A stretch of 64,000 nt of DNA from an uncultured Lachnospiraceae bacterium (GCA_934351925.1 CAKRJT010000011.1:1-64000), one strand, 5' to 3'. Positions 16,618 through 24,924 are shown, counted from the stretch's first letter. The notes: generated by a model from the letters alone, not told the origin. Numbers and translations: made by a program.

Positions 16618-18326
16618 TAAGTGGCGTTCGTAAGAAGATAAGGCTTGGAGATGTACTTATAAGCGAGGGAAAGATAACGCAGGAACAGCTTGATACTGCA
16701 CTCAAGGAGCAGAAGGTCAAGGGAAAGCTTCTCGGCGATACACTTGTTGATTTAGGCTATGTGTCGCAGGATGATATGATAGATGTGCTCTGCCGTCATC
16801 TGAATGTGGAGTATGTGAATGTAGCGGCTGCCTCCATTGACGAGAAGGCGGTCAGGACCATCGATGAGGACAATGCCAGAAGGCTTAAGCTCATACCTTA
16901 CATGTTTGACAAGAATAGGGCGAACGCAGTATGGGTTGCCATGGCTGATCCGATGGATATCATGGCAATCGACGATGTGAGTATCATCACGGGCATGGAG
17001 GTAGTCCCGGTACTTAGTAAGCTCTCGGATATACAGGCGGTTATCGACAAGTATTTCGGAAGAGAGAAGGCGATGGCTGTTGCCGAGGCGTACAAGCAGG
17101 AGCAGGCGATATATGACAACGCCAACGCTCAGGACGACGAGAAGAGGGAGGACGTTGAAAACTCACCTATCGTGCAGCTTGTGCGGAATGTAATAGAGCA
17201 GGCCGCAAGACAGAGAGCCAGCGATATTCATATTGAGCCGTTTGAGTACAGCATCCGTATCCGCTACCGTATTGATGGTACACTTAATGAAGCCATAACC
17301 TATGATAAGGCTCTTTACTCTGCGATGATAGCCCGTATTAAAATTATATCCGGAATGGACATATCGGAGAAGAGAAAGCCTCAGGACGGCCGTATAACCA
17401 TTGATGTAGACCACAAGGAGTACGATATCCGAGTGTCCTGTCTGCCTACCTGCTACGGCGAGAAGGTTGTTATGAGACTTGCACTCAAGGCGGGATTTAA
17501 GCGCGAGAAGAGCAAGCTCGGACTCAAGCCTGACGATATGGTCAAGTTTGACAATATTCTCAAAAATCCACATGGCATTATCCTTGTAACAGGACCTACA
17601 GGTTCAGGTAAGTCGACCACACTGTATACGGCGCTCAGCGAACTTAACAAGATGGATGTAAACATCATAACGGTTGAGGACCCTGTCGAGGCGAATATTG
17701 ATGGCATCAATCAGGTAATGGTAAATGCCAAGGCTGACCTCACATTTGCAAGTGCGCTTCGTTCCATCCTGCGACAGGACCCTGATATAATTATGATAGG
17801 TGAGATTCGAGATTCCGAGACTGCCGAGATTGCCGTTAAGGCCTCCATCACGGGACATCTTGTTGTGAGTACACTGCATACGAACAACACCGCATCGTCC
17901 GTATCACGTCTCATAGACATGGGCATCGAGCCTTATCTGTTAAGTGATTCGCTTGTGGGAATAATTGCACAGCGACTTGTAAGAAGGCTGTGTGAGTGCA
18001 GCAAGGATAACACGAGAGAGGCTTCGGATGAGGAAAAGAGGATACTTGGAGTGCCGCTCGATAAGCCCTGCACACTTCACGAACCTAAGGGCTGTAAGGT
18101 CTGCAACAACATAGGCTATTATGGAAGAATTGGTGTATATGAGATAATGCCAATAACGAAGAGGCTTAAGAGAATGATTGCCGACAAGCGCAATGCGGAT
18201 GACATCATGGATGCAGCGGTCGAGGAGGGCATGCATACGCTCAGGGCATCGGCAGCAGAGTATGTACTTGACGGAACTACCACATTCTCTGAGATGATGA
18301 AGATTACATATAATGTGGATAATTAA
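16614..18326 (+). CDS. pilB: Type IV pilus assembly ATPase PilB
   Basis: A 570-residue GspE/PilB hexameric ATPase that powers pilus extension at the inner face of the membrane. The N-terminal domain (about 7-150) has the MshEN pattern, with RLGDVLISEG...LDTALKEQ followed by LLGDTLVDLGYVS, a fold that binds c-di-GMP in MshE-type ATPases. Then come the Walker A GPTGSGKS (327-334), the Asp box, Walker B IMIGEIRD, the His box STLHTNN and a C-terminal Cys cluster (LCECS and CKVCNNIG) for zinc. The start overlaps the lipoprotein stop. pilT follows after 53 bp. Confidence 0.96.
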   Translation: MISGVRKKIRLGDVLISEGKITQEQLDTALKEQKVKGKLLGDTLVDLGYVSQDDMIDVLCRHLNVEYVNVAAASIDEKAVRTIDEDNARRLKLIPYMFDKNRANAVWVAMADPMDIMAIDDVSIITGMEVVPVLSKLSDIQAVIDKYFGREKAMAVAEAYKQEQAIYDNANAQDDEKREDVENSPIVQLVRNVIEQAARQRASDIHIEPFEYSIRIRYRIDGTLNEAITYDKALYSAMIARIKIISGMDISEKRKPQDGRITIDVDHKEYDIRVSCLPTCYGEKVVMRLALKAGFKREKSKLGLKPDDMVKFDNILKNPHGIILVTGPTGSGKSTTLYTALSELNKMDVNIITVEDPVEANIDGINQVMVNAKADLTFASALRSILRQDPDIIMIGEIRDSETAEIAVKASITGHLVVSTLHTNNTASSVSRLIDMGIEPYLLSDSLVGIIAQRLVRRLCECSKDNTREASDEEKRILGVPLDKPCTLHEPKGCKVCNNIGYYGRIGVYEIMPITKRLKRMIADKRNADDIMDAAVEEGMHTLRASAAEYVLDGTTTFSEMMKITYNVDN

Positions 18327-18379
18327 TAATATTATGAGGGGATTAGTTAGAAAGAATACATATGAAATGAGGAAACAAT

Positions 18380-19441
18380 ATGACAATAGAGGAACTTCTT
18401 ATAACAGCGAAAGAAAATAAGGCATCGGATGTACATATCACGGTTGGACTTCCGCCTAAGATGCGTATAAATGGAATACTTGTGGATATGGAGTATCCTA
18501 GACTGCTCCCGGCTGATACGGAGGCGGTTATCAGCACCATGATGAATGATAAGAGATTAAAGCAGTTTGAGGAGCTTGGAGAGATTGACTTTTCATACTC
18601 CATACCGCAGATAGGACGTTACCGTGTGAATGTGTTCCACCAGAGAGGTTCAATGGCGGCATCAATCCGTCTGGTTTCCACAAAAATTCCTCTCCCTGAG
18701 GAACTTGGAATTCCGAAGTCAGTGGTTGACCTTTATCAGAGAAAAAGAGGCCTCGTTCTCGTTACGGGACCTACGGGCTCGGGTAAATCGACAACCCTTG
18801 CGTCCATCATTGACAAGATTAATTCTACGAGGGAGGTGCATGTCATCACTCTTGAGGATCCGATAGAGTACCTTCATAATCACAAGAAAGCTATGGTTAA
18901 TCAGCGGGAGATAGGACTCGACACCCACTCCTACGCCAATGCACTGCGTGCCGCACTTCGTGAGGACCCGGATGTAATTCTTGTGGGAGAGATGAGAGAC
19001 CTTGAGACCATCTCTACAGCCATAACCGCTGCCGAGACAGGACATCTTGTGCTGTCAACACTTCATACAATCGGTGCAGCAAGCACGATAGACCGTATCG
19101 TGGACGTGTTCCCACCGCATCAGCAGCAGCAGATAAGAGTGCAGCTTTCGATGGTGCTTGAGTCGGTTATAAGCCAGCAGCTCATACCGACAGCCGATAA
19201 AAAGAGCCGTGTGGCAGCCTTTGAGGTAATGCACAGTACGCCGGCCATAAAGAACCTTATCCGCGAGGCAAAGAGCCCGCAGATTAACTCCACGATACAG
19301 ACCAGCAGGAAGCTTGGCATGCAGACCATGGACGATGCAATCTTCGACCTCTATATGAAGGGCGACATCGACAAGGAGAATGCCGTATCTTACGCGCAGG
19401 ATGGTCAGATAATGGAGAAGAGAATAGATAATGCGTTTTAG
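18380..19441 (+). CDS. pilT: Type IV pilus retraction ATPase PilT
   Basis: A 353-residue PilT ATPase that depolymerises pili, giving twitching motility and, in many species, DNA uptake. It starts with the PilT-type ELLITAKENKASDVHITVG, has Walker A GPTGSGKS (130-137), ITLEDPIEYLH, Walker B VILVGEMRD, STLHTIGA and the downstream RIVDVFPPHQQQQIR block. AIRAGR-like motif is not evident, but the C-terminal retraction region is full length. GAGGAAACA precedes the ATG. A long hairpin terminator follows. Confidence 0.96.
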   Translation: MTIEELLITAKENKASDVHITVGLPPKMRINGILVDMEYPRLLPADTEAVISTMMNDKRLKQFEELGEIDFSYSIPQIGRYRVNVFHQRGSMAASIRLVSTKIPLPEELGIPKSVVDLYQRKRGLVLVTGPTGSGKSTTLASIIDKINSTREVHVITLEDPIEYLHNHKKAMVNQREIGLDTHSYANALRAALREDPDVILVGEMRDLETISTAITAAETGHLVLSTLHTIGAASTIDRIVDVFPPHQQQQIRVQLSMVLESVISQQLIPTADKKSRVAAFEVMHSTPAIKNLIREAKSPQINSTIQTSRKLGMQTMDDAIFDLYMKGDIDKENAVSYAQDGQIMEKRIDNAF

Positions 19442-19461
19442 TCCTGGTGGCAGGATTTAGT

Positions 19462-19550
19462 AAAGCCCTTCAGCTCAAGGCATGTACTTCTGCCGGTTTG
19501 TGTTATGACCGGTAATAGATGTGCATGCCGGCGCTGAAGGGCTTTATTTG
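19462..19550 (+). terminator. Long nested hairpin/terminator after pilT
   Basis: Three nested helices: AAAGCCCTTCAGC (19462-19474) with GCTGAAGGGCTTT (19533-19545), a perfect 13-bp base; GGCATGTAC (19479-19487) with GTGCATGCC (19521-19529), 9 bp with one wobble; and CCGGT/ACCGG inside. A T-rich run follows. It would end the pilB-pilT transcript; the size and inner helices are more than a terminator needs. Confidence 0.8.
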
Positions 19551-19814
19551 TGAAAGGATTTATTATTTTTTAAACGAAAAAACGGTAAACCTGCGTTTAT
19601 GATTGCTGCCTGAGTATTGTCAAAGATATTATCATGCAGTATAGTATCATTGAAACATGTTTTATTCAAAAATTCTTGTAAAATTATTTTCTGTTTTCAG
19701 AATGGCAGTTTTCTATTTGCAAAATGGAAATTGGTTCGCTATGGCGAAGTGCTGTATTTTAATCTATGCTTATAATTTCATTAAGAATATTATGTTATTT
19801 CAATTTGTAAAAAC

Positions 19815-20081
19815 TACCGCTTAAAAGTTTAATATATATTATCAGGCGGTATTAGCTGCGACAAAAGAAAGAAAAAAAGCTATAATTACTGCCTGTATTA
19901 ACAAATTTCTATCTCGGGCGGTAAAATTAACATCTTAGTACTGCAAAAATAGCTGATATACGAGAAAATATACGGCTTATCAGAACGAGAAAGTCAATCA
20001 AGCGGTAATATACAACTGAAACACAGAAAAATAGAACAGATTTTACCGCTGCTGTGTGAAAATAGCCCGGTCAGGCGGTAA
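19815..20081. repeat. Array of six GCGGTA(A) sites including two equal inverted pairs
   Basis: TACCGC at 19815 and GCGGTA at 19846 form an inverted pair with a 25-nt gap. TACCGC at 20044 and GCGGTA at 20075 form a second pair, also with a 25-nt gap. Between them are single forward GCGGTAA sites at 19918 and 20002. Both right-hand members sit in TCAGGCGGTA. The surrounding sequence is strongly AT-rich, so these GC-rich words stand out; a protein-binding array or a set of RNA hairpins is possible. Confidence 0.6.
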
Positions 20082-20107
20082 TTCGTTTCCGGACAACTCC
20101 ACTATGT

Positions 20108-20187
20108 CATGAGGAGGTTTCCTCATGAGGAGGTTTCCTCATGAGGAAGTTTACTCATGAGTAAGCTTTCTTATGAGTAAGCGGACT
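20108..20187. repeat. Five tandem 16-bp palindromic units
   Basis: Five contiguous 16-bp units: two identical CATGAGGAGGTTTCCT copies (20108-20139), then three progressively diverged ones ending at 20187. Because each unit junction completes CATGAGGA...TCCTCATG, the array is a chain of overlapping palindromes. The sharp gradient from identical to diverged suggests growth by slippage or recombination from one end. Confidence 0.85.
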
Positions 20188-20358
20188 CAATAATTTAGCT
20201 GTTTGACAAGAGTGAGCAAGCTCCAGCCGGCTCTCTTGCGCTCGTTATATCACAAACTAAGAGGAGATTTCTGATTTCAGTAGCAAAAAATACCGTATTT
20301 GTGCGGTTTGTGGCGTTTCGCAGACGCCTAAAAAAAGAATATGAGAAAGGAGCAACTG

Positions 20359-21426
20359 ATGAAGAGGGATACATATTTGGCGCATATTATAACTCAGACG
20401 GAGTATGAGGCAGAGTATGACAAGGCGGCTAAGAAACTTTTGGCAAACAGGATTGTGCTTGCACGCATTTTAAAGGGCTGTGCGCCTGAGTTTAAGGATT
20501 GCGATATTTCGGATATAGCACAGAAATATATTGAGGGTGAGCCTGAAATCGGGCTTACCGGTGTATATATGGACGACACGAACAGCGTGAAGAGGGCAGA
20601 TGCCAAGGTGCGTGAGATGAACAGTGAAGATGCATCTCAAAATGAGGGGACGGTTTACTATGATGTCCGTTTTAACGCGATAGCACCATCAACGGGAAAG
20701 AAGGAGTACATAAGGCTTATTATAAATGTTGAGGCTCAGAACCGCTTTAAGCCGCAGTATGCACTTACCAAGAGGGCAGTTTACTACTGTGGGAGGCTGA
20801 TTTCAGCACAGCATGGAACCGTATTCACAAATTCGGAGTATCATAAGCTGCGTAAGGTATATTCAATCTGGATATGTGTAAATCCCGCAAAGGATTTTAG
20901 AAACACCATAACGAGGTATTCCCTTCAACCGGAGACGATAGTAGGAAATGCAGTGGAGAATAAGGAGAACTATGACCTTATAAGCATCGTTATGGTCTGT
21001 CTTGGTAGAACCGGGGAATGGGACGAGCCCGACCTGTTAAAATTTCTCGGAATACTGTTTAAGGAAGAGTTGTCAGCGGACGAGAAAAAGGATATACTGG
21101 AAAGAGAGTTTGATATACCCATGACGGAGACGTTTGAAAGTGAGGTGCGTGAAATGTGTAATTTGAGTGAAGGTGTGCTTGAGAGGGGAATACAGCGTGG
21201 AATAGAACAGGGCATAGAACAGGGCATAGAACAGGGCATAGAACAGGGGATAGAACAGGGGATAGAACAGGGGATAGAACAAGGAAGAGAACAGGGACGC
21301 GAAAGCGCGCTTGTGGAGCTCGTGAATGACGGAACTATCACGATTGAGAAGGCAGCCGAGAAAGCGCAGATGACAGTCGAGGAGTTTAAGGCGGTTATGC
21401 AGAGAGTAAGTACACAGGAAAATTAG
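20359..21426 (+). CDS. Rpn/PD-(D/E)XK nuclease-family protein with GIEQ repeats
   Basis: A 355-residue member of the Rpn/transposase-like PD-(D/E)XK group (PDDEXK_2 type). The nuclease core shows YYDVRFNA ... IRLIINVEAQ, i.e. the D...ExQ active-site pattern typical of this family, with an upstream conserved Asn/Asp helix. Residues from about 280 form a GIEQ four-residue repeat tract encoded by 12-bp tandem repeats, then a short helix pair (ALVELVNDGTITIEKAAEKAQMTVEEF). AAAGGAG at 20346-20352 is 6 nt from this ATG, so the ATG at 20341 is rejected. Rpn proteins promote RecA-independent recombination in E. coli; the role here is unknown. It interrupts the pilus locus between pilT and pilC. Confidence 0.85.
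   Translation: MKRDTYLAHIITQTEYEAEYDKAAKKLLANRIVLARILKGCAPEFKDCDISDIAQKYIEGEPEIGLTGVYMDDTNSVKRADAKVREMNSEDASQNEGTVYYDVRFNAIAPSTGKKEYIRLIINVEAQNRFKPQYALTKRAVYYCGRLISAQHGTVFTNSEYHKLRKVYSIWICVNPAKDFRNTITRYSLQPETIVGNAVENKENYDLISIVMVCLGRTGEWDEPDLLKFLGILFKEELSADEKKDILEREFDIPMTETFESEVREMCNLSEGVLERGIQRGIEQGIEQGIEQGIEQGIEQGIEQGIEQGREQGRESALVELVNDGTITIEKAAEKAQMTVEEFKAVMQRVSTQEN
21202..21297 (+). repeat. Eight tandem 12-bp repeats inside the Rpn-like gene
   Basis: Eight in-frame 12-mers based on ATAGAACAGGGC; the first three are identical, the next three share a G at the last position, and the last two are diverged. Each encodes four residues (IEQG), so slippage changes linker length without breaking the frame. 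Confidence 0.9.
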
Positions 21427-21499
21427 AGAACGTGAAGCAGCCGTACAGCCAGAAAGAGTCATCAAAAAAGTCAAGCATGGCTGCTTGAATATGAAAATG

Positions 21500-21540
21500 T
21501 AAGACCTTTCATGGTATATGCCTTGGGAGGTCTTATTATA
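21500..21540 (+). terminator. Probable terminator after the Rpn-like gene
   Basis: TAAGACCT (21500-21507) pairs with AGGTCTTA (21528-21535) across a 20-nt loop and is followed by a TTATATTT tract. It would isolate the Rpn gene from pilC. Confidence 0.6.
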
Positions 21541-21541
21541 T

Positions 21542-21571
21542 TTGTCAATGTGTGTATGAAATAGTCATAAT
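21542..21571 (+). promoter_or_regulatory. Candidate sigma-A promoter of pilC
   Basis: TTGTCA (21542-21547), an 18-bp spacer and CATAAT (21566-21571), each one base from consensus, lie directly after the terminator and about 120 bp before pilC. The leader also contains the palindrome ATGTAATTACAT (21648-21659). Confidence 0.5.
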
Positions 21572-21689
21572 TTACCATAAACAGGTAAACTAAAGCTATG
21601 GACAAAACCAATAAGAATTACTATAATAAGTTGTAAATAAATTATGTATGTAATTACATGAATGTAAAATGTAAGCGAGGTTATACATA

Positions 21690-22901
21690 ATGGCAACATA
21701 TTCGTATGAGATTGTCACAAAGGAAGGCAGGAAAAAGAAGGGAAACATCGAGGCGGACAGCTTAGATAAAGCAAGGGCAGCCTTAAAGGCTGAGGCGAGC
21801 ATGGTCGTGTCCATCAAGGAGGCGTCTCTTCTCAACAAGGATATTGATATAAATATTGGAAGGAAGAAGGCTTCCGTAAGAGACCTTTCAGTGTTCTGCC
21901 GCCAGTTCAACAGTATATTAAAGGCCGGAGTAAGTGTTATCGAGGCACTCGACATGCTCTCGCAGCAGACCGAGAACAAGAAACTTGCACAGGCTATTGT
22001 GGAGACGAAGGCGAGCGTTGAGAAAGGTGAGACACTCTCAATGGCGATGCGTAAGCAGGGAGAAATGTTCCCTGAGATGCTTCTTAACATGGTAGCGGCA
22101 GGTGAGCAGTCAGGTTCGCTTGAAAAATCCCTGTCGAGAATGGCAGTGCACTTTGAAAAGGAAAATAAGCTCAAAGGACTTGTAAAGAAAGCCATGATGT
22201 ACCCGATTATCCTTATTATAGTTGCTATAGTAGTTATGATTGTAATGCTTGTCGGGGTGCTTCCGGGCTTTATGCAGACCTTCGAGGACATGGATATGGA
22301 TATGCCCGCATATACTCTTGCGGTTATGGGCTTCAGCGATTTTCTCATTGCCAACTGGATACCGATAGTTATTGTGATTGCAGGCATTGTGATTGGCGTG
22401 AAGATATATGCCGGCACACCTATGGGAAAAAGAGTGTTCGGTCAGCTTAAGCTCAAGGCACCGATATTCGGAAAGCTCAACACCAAGACAGCATGTTCGA
22501 GATTCGCAAGAACCATGTCGACGCTTCTTGCGGCAGGTATGTCCGTGGTCGAGGCGTTATCAATAACATCTAAAGTAATAGGAAACGTAGTGTATGAAGA
22601 TACACTTTCCGATACACAGGAGAAGGTAAAAGGCGGACAGCCGCTCTCAAGACCACTCAGAACCAGCGGAATATTTCCGCCGATGATTGTACATATGGTT
22701 GGTATAGGAGAGGAAACAGGTAACCTTGAGGAGATGCTTGATAACGTAGCAGATTACTATGATGAAGAGGTTACGATGGCGACCGAGCAGATGACGGCAC
22801 TCCTTGAGCCGCTCGTAATTGTGTTCCTTGCGGTTATCGTTGTCGCTATCATTGCCGCAGTGTACGCGCCGATGATGACGCTGTATAACGGAATCGGATA
22901 A
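21690..22901 (+). CDS. pilC: Type IV pilus inner-membrane platform protein PilC
   Basis: A 403-residue GspF/PilC protein that forms the membrane platform on which PilB and PilT act. The N-terminus (YSYEIVTKEGRKKKGNIEADS) matches the family, followed by two T2SSF domains (about 68-190 and 270-390), each with the SxxxAxxxQ-type FCRQFNSILKAGVSVIEAL / FARTMSTLLAAGMSVVEAL motif and GEExG/GEQSG turn, and three strong membrane segments. GCGAGG is the only ribosome-binding-like sequence before the ATG. pilB and pilC are separated by pilT and the Rpn insertion, unlike the usual contiguous pilBTC. Confidence 0.95.
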   Translation: MATYSYEIVTKEGRKKKGNIEADSLDKARAALKAEASMVVSIKEASLLNKDIDINIGRKKASVRDLSVFCRQFNSILKAGVSVIEALDMLSQQTENKKLAQAIVETKASVEKGETLSMAMRKQGEMFPEMLLNMVAAGEQSGSLEKSLSRMAVHFEKENKLKGLVKKAMMYPIILIIVAIVVMIVMLVGVLPGFMQTFEDMDMDMPAYTLAVMGFSDFLIANWIPIVIVIAGIVIGVKIYAGTPMGKRVFGQLKLKAPIFGKLNTKTACSRFARTMSTLLAAGMSVVEALSITSKVIGNVVYEDTLSDTQEKVKGGQPLSRPLRTSGIFPPMIVHMVGIGEETGNLEEMLDNVADYYDEEVTMATEQMTALLEPLVIVFLAVIVVAIIAAVYAPMMTLYNGIG

Positions 22902-22931
22902 GAGAAAAAATGCGATCCCGCTACATATTGA

Positions 22932-22955
22932 GTGCGCGGATAAAATACCGCGCAC
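22932..22955. other. GC-rich hairpin between pilC and the ATPase cassette
   Basis: GTGCGCGG pairs perfectly with CCGCGCAC over an 8-nt ATAAAATA loop. There is no T tract on either side, so it is not a standard terminator. It marks the left border of the two-gene ATPase/nuclease-like cassette. Confidence 0.6.
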
Positions 22956-23012
22956 GGCAAGGTTGTGAAGAGTGGACATGTTAAGAGCATATATGAAAGT
23001 GAAGAGGGCTGT

Positions 23013-24323
23013 ATGAAGATAAAAATTACTGATTTTGGTCCTATAAAAGAATTTGAGTTTGATTTGTCGAAGAAGCTTATTGTCACCTACGGGGATAACA
23101 ATATTGGTAAGTCCTACGCTATGCAGGTGGTGTATCTGTTGCTGAAAGCATTTCAGGATTTCCCTACAGAGGAAATGACAAGCATGCTGTTACGATTCAG
23201 CAAATTTATAGATAAAATGCAAAAGGATAAAGTCCTTGAGGACATAAAATCAGATGATAATGCATTAAAACCCAAAATAAATGTTTTAAAAGAAATGTTA
23301 AATGTTGTAATGCAGAAGTTTATGACCTCATGCAGAAATACATTTGGGAATTTAGATGTAACATTGTTGAAAAAACCGCATATTTATGTTGAAGTGGATG
23401 AGTACAGGCTGGATATCGATATGGAAAAAGAGACAATGTCCTATTGTAAAGGCTCAATTAAATATGCGTGGGGAATAACGTATAATAATGATACTCCACC
23501 GGAAATGATTGAAACATATACGAAGGACGATATATTCTCAGCAGTAAAAAGAGAAATCAGCCATGTGTATTTCCTACCGGCTTCAAGGTCCGGAATCTAC
23601 AGCGGCATGAGTGCATTTGGCACGATTGTGGCTGAACTTTCCAAAAGCCGTTCGGCACTTACAAGTAAGATAGAGCTTCCCGGCATATCAGAGCCCATAT
23701 CTGATTATTTTATAGAATTATCAAACATATCGAATAATAGTACGGTCGATACGGCTATCGATAAAGAACTTAAGGCTTGTTATGATAAGATAGAGGAATT
23801 AATCTTAGGTGGACATGTGATATTTGACGGTAATAAAAAATCACTTATGTATGTACCGGACGATATGGATATACAGTTTTCGATGACGGAAGTGTCATCA
23901 ATGGTATCTGAGGTGTCACCGATAGTTGCATTTTTAAAGTATATTGTGGCAAATAGGCAGAATGTCGGTTCGGAAAGCAGGGCGGTTCTGTTTATAGAAG
24001 AGCCCGAAGCCCACCTCCACCCGAATAATCAGGTTAAGCTCATGGAAATATTCACGGAGCTTACGAACGCGGGAATAACACTTGTGATATCATCGCACAG
24101 TAATTATGTGTTCAATAAATTGAACAATCTTGTCCTATCAGGCAAGTTAGATTATCATATATATCAGCCGATATATCTTGAGAAGGGTGCAGAGGGAAGC
24201 ATTTCAAAGCCAATGCACATAGATGAGTGTGGGGCTGATGATGAGAACTTCATTGATGTAAGTGAGGCACTGTATAATGAGCGTGAGCAGATTATACAGG
24301 AGCATAATGAGGGTGCAGAATGA
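23013..24323 (+). CDS. AAA/ABC-type ATPase (RecF/OLD-like), first gene of a two-gene cassette
   Basis: A 436-residue ATPase of the AAA_15/AAA_21-like group, i.e. a RecF/OLD/SMC-type head without long coiled coil. It begins MKIKITDFGPIKEFEF, the usual first strands; Walker A is GDNNIGKS (27-34); Walker B is VLFIEEPEAHLHPNN with the catalytic Glu pair near 329-330; the H-loop is ISSHSNYVFNKL. The middle ~200 residues are divergent and probably form the insertion/dimer arm. ATG 23013 follows AGAGGG and gives the family's normal start; an upstream GTG at 22965 is less likely. The next gene overlaps its stop by four bases. It sits inside the pilus locus and looks richer in A and T than its neighbours, suggesting it was acquired. 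Confidence 0.85.
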   Translation: MKIKITDFGPIKEFEFDLSKKLIVTYGDNNIGKSYAMQVVYLLLKAFQDFPTEEMTSMLLRFSKFIDKMQKDKVLEDIKSDDNALKPKINVLKEMLNVVMQKFMTSCRNTFGNLDVTLLKKPHIYVEVDEYRLDIDMEKETMSYCKGSIKYAWGITYNNDTPPEMIETYTKDDIFSAVKREISHVYFLPASRSGIYSGMSAFGTIVAELSKSRSALTSKIELPGISEPISDYFIELSNISNNSTVDTAIDKELKACYDKIEELILGGHVIFDGNKKSLMYVPDDMDIQFSMTEVSSMVSEVSPIVAFLKYIVANRQNVGSESRAVLFIEEPEAHLHPNNQVKLMEIFTELTNAGITLVISSHSNYVFNKLNNLVLSGKLDYHIYQPIYLEKGAEGSISKPMHIDECGADDENFIDVSEALYNEREQIIQEHNEGAE

Positions 24324-24892
24324 TATCAAGGATACAGAATGAACCTAAGTTAAAAAGCTGTATAAGGTATGAGATAGAGGACGAAGGCATTGAGGTTGAC
24401 GTTGACGAGAAATTGACACATTCCGAATATACCGGAGTCAAGGTCGATGACTACTACAATGGGCTGCATGACGCCACACCGCCTAAGGCGACAGATTATG
24501 TTGTCGCGGTGGACAATTCCTGCGATTCCTACAACCTGTATATTCTGGAAATGAAGAATGTCAAAGAACCAAAGTCCCTTGATATAAGAGCGATTCAGGA
24601 TAAGTTTTCGACAACGATAAATGATTTTCTTTCCATCAGATTTAAGGATATATTCCTAAGCGATAAATACAAATATAAGGATATATGCCTGTACCTTGTA
24701 TCGGATGCCTATGGGGTAGGAGACAGCTTCCGTTCACATGAGGAATATCGTAAATATCTTGAAAAGATAGATAAAAAAGATTCCCTAAAGGTCGACAACA
24801 ATCTTGGAAGGAAGATATATAAATTCAGAAACAGGTTTTTGACGATACAATACGAGATACCGCCTAACCCTGTGATACATAAAACAACCTAA
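24320..24892 (+). CDS. Small partner protein with a possible PD-(D/E)XK nuclease motif
   Basis: A 190-residue soluble protein of no recognised family, translationally coupled to the preceding ATPase through an ATGA overlap. It contains TDYVVAVDNS...LYILEMKN, in which Asp59 or Asp65 followed by Glu77-Met-Lys79 between hydrophobic strands fits the D...ExK core of PD-(D/E)XK nucleases. Predicted alternating strands and helices before and after would fit that fold. Pairs of a RecF/OLD-like ATPase with a small nuclease are common in antiphage systems, but this pair was not matched to a named system. Alternative: an ATPase accessory protein whose ExK is coincidental. Confidence 0.6.
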   Translation: MISRIQNEPKLKSCIRYEIEDEGIEVDVDEKLTHSEYTGVKVDDYYNGLHDATPPKATDYVVAVDNSCDSYNLYILEMKNVKEPKSLDIRAIQDKFSTTINDFLSIRFKDIFLSDKYKYKDICLYLVSDAYGVGDSFRSHEEYRKYLEKIDKKDSLKVDNNLGRKIYKFRNRFLTIQYEIPPNPVIHKTT

Positions 24893-24903
24893 TCCGGTTA
24901 TCC

Positions 24904-24924
24904 CGGTGGGCTACCCGACCACCG
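24904..24924. other. GC-rich hairpin upstream of the major pilin gene
   Basis: CGGTGG pairs with CCACCG over a 9-nt loop (GCTACCCGA); a smaller GGC-ATAA-GCC hairpin follows at about 24938-24948. The 93-bp gap is otherwise A-rich and carries AAAGGAG for pilA. The hairpins could stabilise the pilin mRNA or mark the right border of the ATPase cassette. No known riboswitch pattern was recognised. Confidence 0.45.

Larger units (their letters stand above)
19551..20340. other. 790-bp noncoding, AT-rich region with two repeat arrays
   Basis: No convincing gene on either strand. The first 260 bp are plain AT-rich sequence. From 19815 to 20081 lie six GCGGTA-type sites, and from 20108 to 20187 a five-unit 16-bp palindromic array (each listed separately). 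A small hairpin GGCGT/ACGCC (20312-20328) followed by TAAAAAAAG lies just before the Rpn-like gene. No good promoter was found; a TTGACA at 20203 lacks a -10 partner. Confidence 0.7.

Noticed and set aside
20108..20187. CRISPR array
   Set aside because: Units are contiguous with no spacers and no cas genes are present.
20203..20231. Promoter starting with TTGACA before the Rpn-like gene
   Set aside because: No -10 hexamer at 16-19 bp; the expected place is GC-rich.
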